Below the pieces are notes generated by a model, which was not told the DNA's origin, made no database searches, and was given only the letters and a program-made list of their open reading frames with translations. The translations under genes were made by a program, and so were the position numbers. 5,541 nucleotides of DNA from SZAS-79 sp038211455 (GTDB taxonomy: Bacteria > Pseudomonadota > Gammaproteobacteria > Burkholderiales > SG8-39). Every line of letters begins with the position of its first letter. Positions within the stretch are counted from its first letter, which is position 1. Of the stretch, positions 4,852-5,541 are shown one piece after another. The stretch lies in NCBI GenBank assembly GCA_038211455.1, contig JBBQVP010000252.1, positions 1 through 5,541 of the forward strand, given 5' to 3'.

Positions 4852-5166
4852 ATGGACCAGGGTAGTTGCAGTTCGCTTGAACCCTACGCCCTGCGCGTGC
4901 TGGGCGACAGCATGGAGCCGGAATTCGCCGATGGTTGCGTCGTGATCGTCGATCCCGGCTATGCGCCGCGGGATGGCTCGTTCGTGATCGTCGAATTCGC
5001 CGGGGATGTTTTCTTCCGCCAGCTGGTCATTGACGGCGAGCGCCGGTTTCTCAAACCCCTCAATGCGAAGTACGGAAGTTTCGAGCTGACCCCGCCCTAT
5101 GTGATCCGGGGCGGAGTGGTGCAGCAGGCAGGCAGGCGGCGCGCGCAGCGCAGGCACTACGCCTAG
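4852..5166 (+). CDS. Stand-alone S24/LexA-like peptidase-fold protein with Lys-to-Arg change
   Basis: This 104-residue protein is essentially only the C-terminal S24/LexA-type domain, with no helix-turn-helix in front. The block LRVLGDSMEPEFADGCVVIVDP (residues 14-35) carries the nucleophile-position Ser20 in GDSMEP, followed by RDGSFVIVEF. Aligning FRQLVIDGERRFLKPLN with the LexA segment VKRLKKQGNKVELLPEN places Arg56 where LexA has the catalytic Lys. The Ser-to-base distance of 36 residues is close to LexA's 37. I recall related annotated S24 proteins also having FRQL, so this may be a lineage feature rather than a recent mutation. The protein may be a non-cleaving sensor or binding domain, or Arg may serve weakly as the base. 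GGGGGAGGG at 4837-4845 is an excellent Shine-Dalgarno sequence for ATG 4852. It is the last operon gene; the basic C-terminal tail (RRRAQRRHYA) might bind nucleic acid. Confidence 0.88.
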   Translation: MDQGSCSSLEPYALRVLGDSMEPEFADGCVVIVDPGYAPRDGSFVIVEFAGDVFFRQLVIDGERRFLKPLNAKYGSFELTPPYVIRGGVVQQAGRRRAQRRHYA

Positions 5167-5181
5167 CCGCGGCGCATTCCC

Positions 5182-5200
5182 ACCGGTCGGTACTGCCGGT
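5182..5200. terminator. Weak hairpin between convergent genes
   Basis: ACCGG (5182-5186) pairs with CCGGT (5196-5200), extendable by one U-G pair, around a 7-nt loop, within the 33-nt gap between the S24 stop and the end of the DsrC-like gene. No T-run follows on either strand, so only a minor role in ending transcription can be suggested. Confidence 0.25.
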
Positions 5201-5541
5201 CAATACCCGCCTTTGCGCATGCTCTCGGGGAGCCCGGCGATCTTTCCCGCCTGCTTGGAGGGGTTGCCGGGAAACAGATCGAACAGCGTCTTGTTGTCGA
5301 CTTTCCGGTCAGGCCATTTTTCCTGCATGGCCTTCAGCATGGCGCGGTTGTTCGGCTGCTCGCCGTTGTGGTTTAGGTAGGCGTCGCGCAGGTAGTCGAT
5401 GACGTCCCAGTGTTCCTGCGTGAGGCTCAGGCCTTCGGTTGCGGCGATCGCTTCTCCGACCTCGCGATCCCATTCGTCGTGCGACTCCAGATAGCCGTTT
5501 TCGGTCGCTTCCAGAACCTTGCCGTTCACTTCGTATGCCAT
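5200..5541 (-). CDS. DsrC/TusE-family protein lacking all cysteines (RspA-like)
   Basis: This 113-residue protein has the DsrC/TusE fold signature: VNGKVLEATENGYLESHDEW at the start, LTQEHWDVIDYLRDAYLNHN in the centre, and LFPGNPSKQAGKIAGLP near the end. DsrC carries two cysteines at the C-terminal arm (CKIAGLPKPTGC) that shuttle sulfur and form a trisulfide in sulfite reduction or sulfur oxidation; TusE keeps only the penultimate one. Here the first is Gly99, the end reads ESMRKGGY, and no cysteine occurs anywhere. Sulfur transfer by the usual route is therefore impossible. The DsrC literature names cysteine-less members RspA and proposes regulation. The start is ATG at 5541-5539, which gives the expected N-terminus, but it abuts the window edge so promoter and Shine-Dalgarno sequence cannot be seen. 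It converges on the S24 gene with a 33-nt gap. The C-terminal arm is about two residues longer than in DsrC. Confidence 0.92.
   Translation of the reverse strand: MAYEVNGKVLEATENGYLESHDEWDREVGEAIAATEGLSLTQEHWDVIDYLRDAYLNHNGEQPNNRAMLKAMQEKWPDRKVDNKTLFDLFPGNPSKQAGKIAGLPESMRKGGY

Overview
The window is GC-rich, densely packed bacterial chromosome, most likely from a beta- or gammaproteobacterium. A DsrC/TusE-fold gene, a PiuC/YbiX-type hydroxylase, a single-domain rhodanese and a probable Sfum_1244-family protein fit an environmental, possibly sulfur-oxidising lineage. That is inference from protein families, because no rRNA or other phylogenetic marker is present. I found no tRNA, rRNA, CRISPR array, insertion sequence, integrase or attachment site.

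Layout. Positions 1-1112 (+) hold a conserved uncharacterised protein whose true start may lie upstream of the window. It is followed by a stop-codon hairpin and a small rhodanese (1160-1555, +). A short, unusually AT-rich gap (1556-1636) with a perfect 18-bp palindrome separates the rhodanese from a convergent orphan gene on the minus strand (1637-2266). A 173-bp divergent intergenic region (2267-2439) carries a sequence matching the E. coli Fur consensus at 14 of 19 positions.

A tight six-gene operon then runs rightward (2440-5166): Sel1-repeat protein; unknown 122-aa protein; prolyl-4-hydroxylase-like 2OG-Fe(II) oxygenase; PiuC/YbiX-type PKHD hydroxylase; unknown 102-aa protein with an AQG repeat; stand-alone S24/LexA-like peptidase domain without a DNA-binding domain. 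Gaps are 2, -4, 12, 9 and 17 nt, so co-transcription is very likely. A convergent DsrC-like gene (5541-5200, -) closes the window and lacks every cysteine of the family.

How the parts may work together. The core is the pair of tandem Fe(II)/2-oxoglutarate oxygenases with a Sel1 scaffold protein and two unknown small proteins, possibly under iron control. PiuC homologues in Pseudomonas are known to be linked to iron uptake and, as I recall, sit beside a Sel1-like gene. Here there is no TonB receptor, and a second oxygenase and an S24-fold protein take part instead. Two proteins at the right end keep their fold but have lost canonical catalytic residues: the S24 Lys is Arg, and the DsrC cysteines are absent. 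This suggests regulatory or binding roles. The most unusual DNA structures are a strong inverted repeat just before the first oxygenase start, the 18-bp palindrome between convergent genes, and two in-frame coding microrepeats.
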